Shown here: one piece after another, positions 6,504-6,616 of the stretch
Layout: each line of letters starts with the position of its first letter
Numbering within the stretch: position 1 is the stretch's first letter
Source: an uncultured Erythrobacteraceae bacterium
Lineage (GTDB): Bacteria > Pseudomonadota > Alphaproteobacteria > Sphingomonadales > Sphingomonadaceae
Assembly: GCA_946482075.1 (NCBI GenBank)
Contig: CAMLQG010000128.1
Location: 1 to 6,616, forward strand
Direction of reading: 5' to 3'
Length of the DNA stretch: 6,616 nt
The notes under the pieces: generated by a model
The model's database searches: none
What the model was told of the DNA's origin: nothing
The model's input: the letters and a program-made list of their open reading frames with translations, nothing else
Program-made: the position numbers and the translations under genes

Positions 6504-6583
6504 GCTTGTCGAAGGACAGTCCTTTTCTTTTTCCGCAGTCTGAAGAAAGAAAAACGGTACGTCGACCAGCACAGGACGAACGG
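6491..6583. repeat. palindromic intergenic repeat element (imperfect long inverted repeat)
   Basis: The ends are a perfect 12-bp inverted repeat (CCGTTCGTCCTG at 6491-6502, CAGGACGAACGG at 6572-6583). Pairing continues inward, so that 6491-6517 and 6557-6583 match at 23 of 27 positions, followed by T-rich and A-rich tracts (6523-6532, 6542-6554) that also partly pair. The whole 93 bp could fold as one long stem-loop. The left arm's core is a sequence I recall as very widespread in sphingomonad genomes, where its translations (for example PSTSSGRT or RPELVEG) recur in spurious proteins. This is recall, not a search. It begins inside the 3' end of rfbG. The remaining bases (6584-6616) open with a short CGG tract and hold nothing else I can identify. 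Confidence 0.7.
6512..6532 (+). terminator. possible rfbG terminator inside the repeat
   Basis: AAGGA (6512-6516) and TCCTT (6520-6524) pair around a CAG loop, and a T-rich run (TTTTCTTTTT, 6523-6532) follows, 9 bases past the rfbG stop codon. The stem is short and the run is broken by one C, so termination would be weak unless the longer repeat hairpin contributes. The mirror strand also carries a T-rich tract after the other arm, so the repeat could act in both directions. Confidence 0.35.
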
Positions 6584-6616
6584 CGGCGGCGGCGAACGCC
6601 ACCCCTCTCACTTTTC

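Noticed and set aside
6581..6594. CGG trinucleotide tract
   Set aside because: Four units are too few to call a microsatellite in a genome this GC-rich.
5307..6611. 434-codon minus-strand open frame opposite rfbG
   Set aside because: This is antisense to a clearly recognisable CDP-glucose 4,6-dehydratase. It starts with GTG in the repeat region and reads the repeat as PSTSSGRT, a hallmark I associate with spurious predictions.
1..6616. CRISPR array, tRNA/rRNA genes, insertion sequence or phage genes
   Set aside because: I see no regularly spaced direct repeats, no tRNA-like cloverleaf, no transposase or integrase motifs and no phage structural proteins.

Overview
The base composition is strongly GC-rich, coding is dense, and gene content and codon choice look alphaproteobacterial. 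The intergenic repeats at both ends (a G/C-rich hairpin cluster at 1-126 and a palindromic element at 6491-6583) resemble dispersed repeats I associate with Sphingomonadales such as Sphingomonas, Novosphingobium or Erythrobacter relatives. That placement comes from recall and composition, not from a search.

Layout: 1-365 carries no gene. It holds a cluster of overlapping inverted repeats, a clear intrinsic terminator for the minus strand and a second hairpin. A minus-strand CPA2 (KefB/KefC-type) cation:proton antiporter occupies 366-2120. A 160-bp divergent region separates it from a plus-strand, Cys/His-rich conserved protein of unknown function (2281-2973). That gene converges, with only 4 bp between stops, on a minus-strand GT-C fold membrane glycosyltransferase of the ArnT/PMT type (2978-4606). 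After a 29-bp divergent gap come two overlapping plus-strand genes: glucose-1-phosphate cytidylyltransferase (rfbF, 4636-5409) and CDP-glucose 4,6-dehydratase (rfbG, 5394-6503). The end of rfbG runs into the palindromic repeat, which supplies its last codons and its stop.

Function: RfbF makes CDP-glucose and RfbG converts it to CDP-4-keto-6-deoxy-D-glucose, the entry point to CDP-linked 6-deoxy or 3,6-dideoxy sugars and branched derivatives of surface polysaccharides. The adjacent GT-C glycosyltransferase fits an envelope-glycan locus, though its substrate cannot be read from the sequence. The antiporter and the Cys/His-rich protein have no evident link to sugar metabolism and look like ordinary neighbours.

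I see no convincing evidence for a new multi-gene system. The most interesting signals are the end repeat that has become part of the rfbG coding sequence, the unknown Cys/His-rich family, and the very compact divergent and convergent gene junctions.
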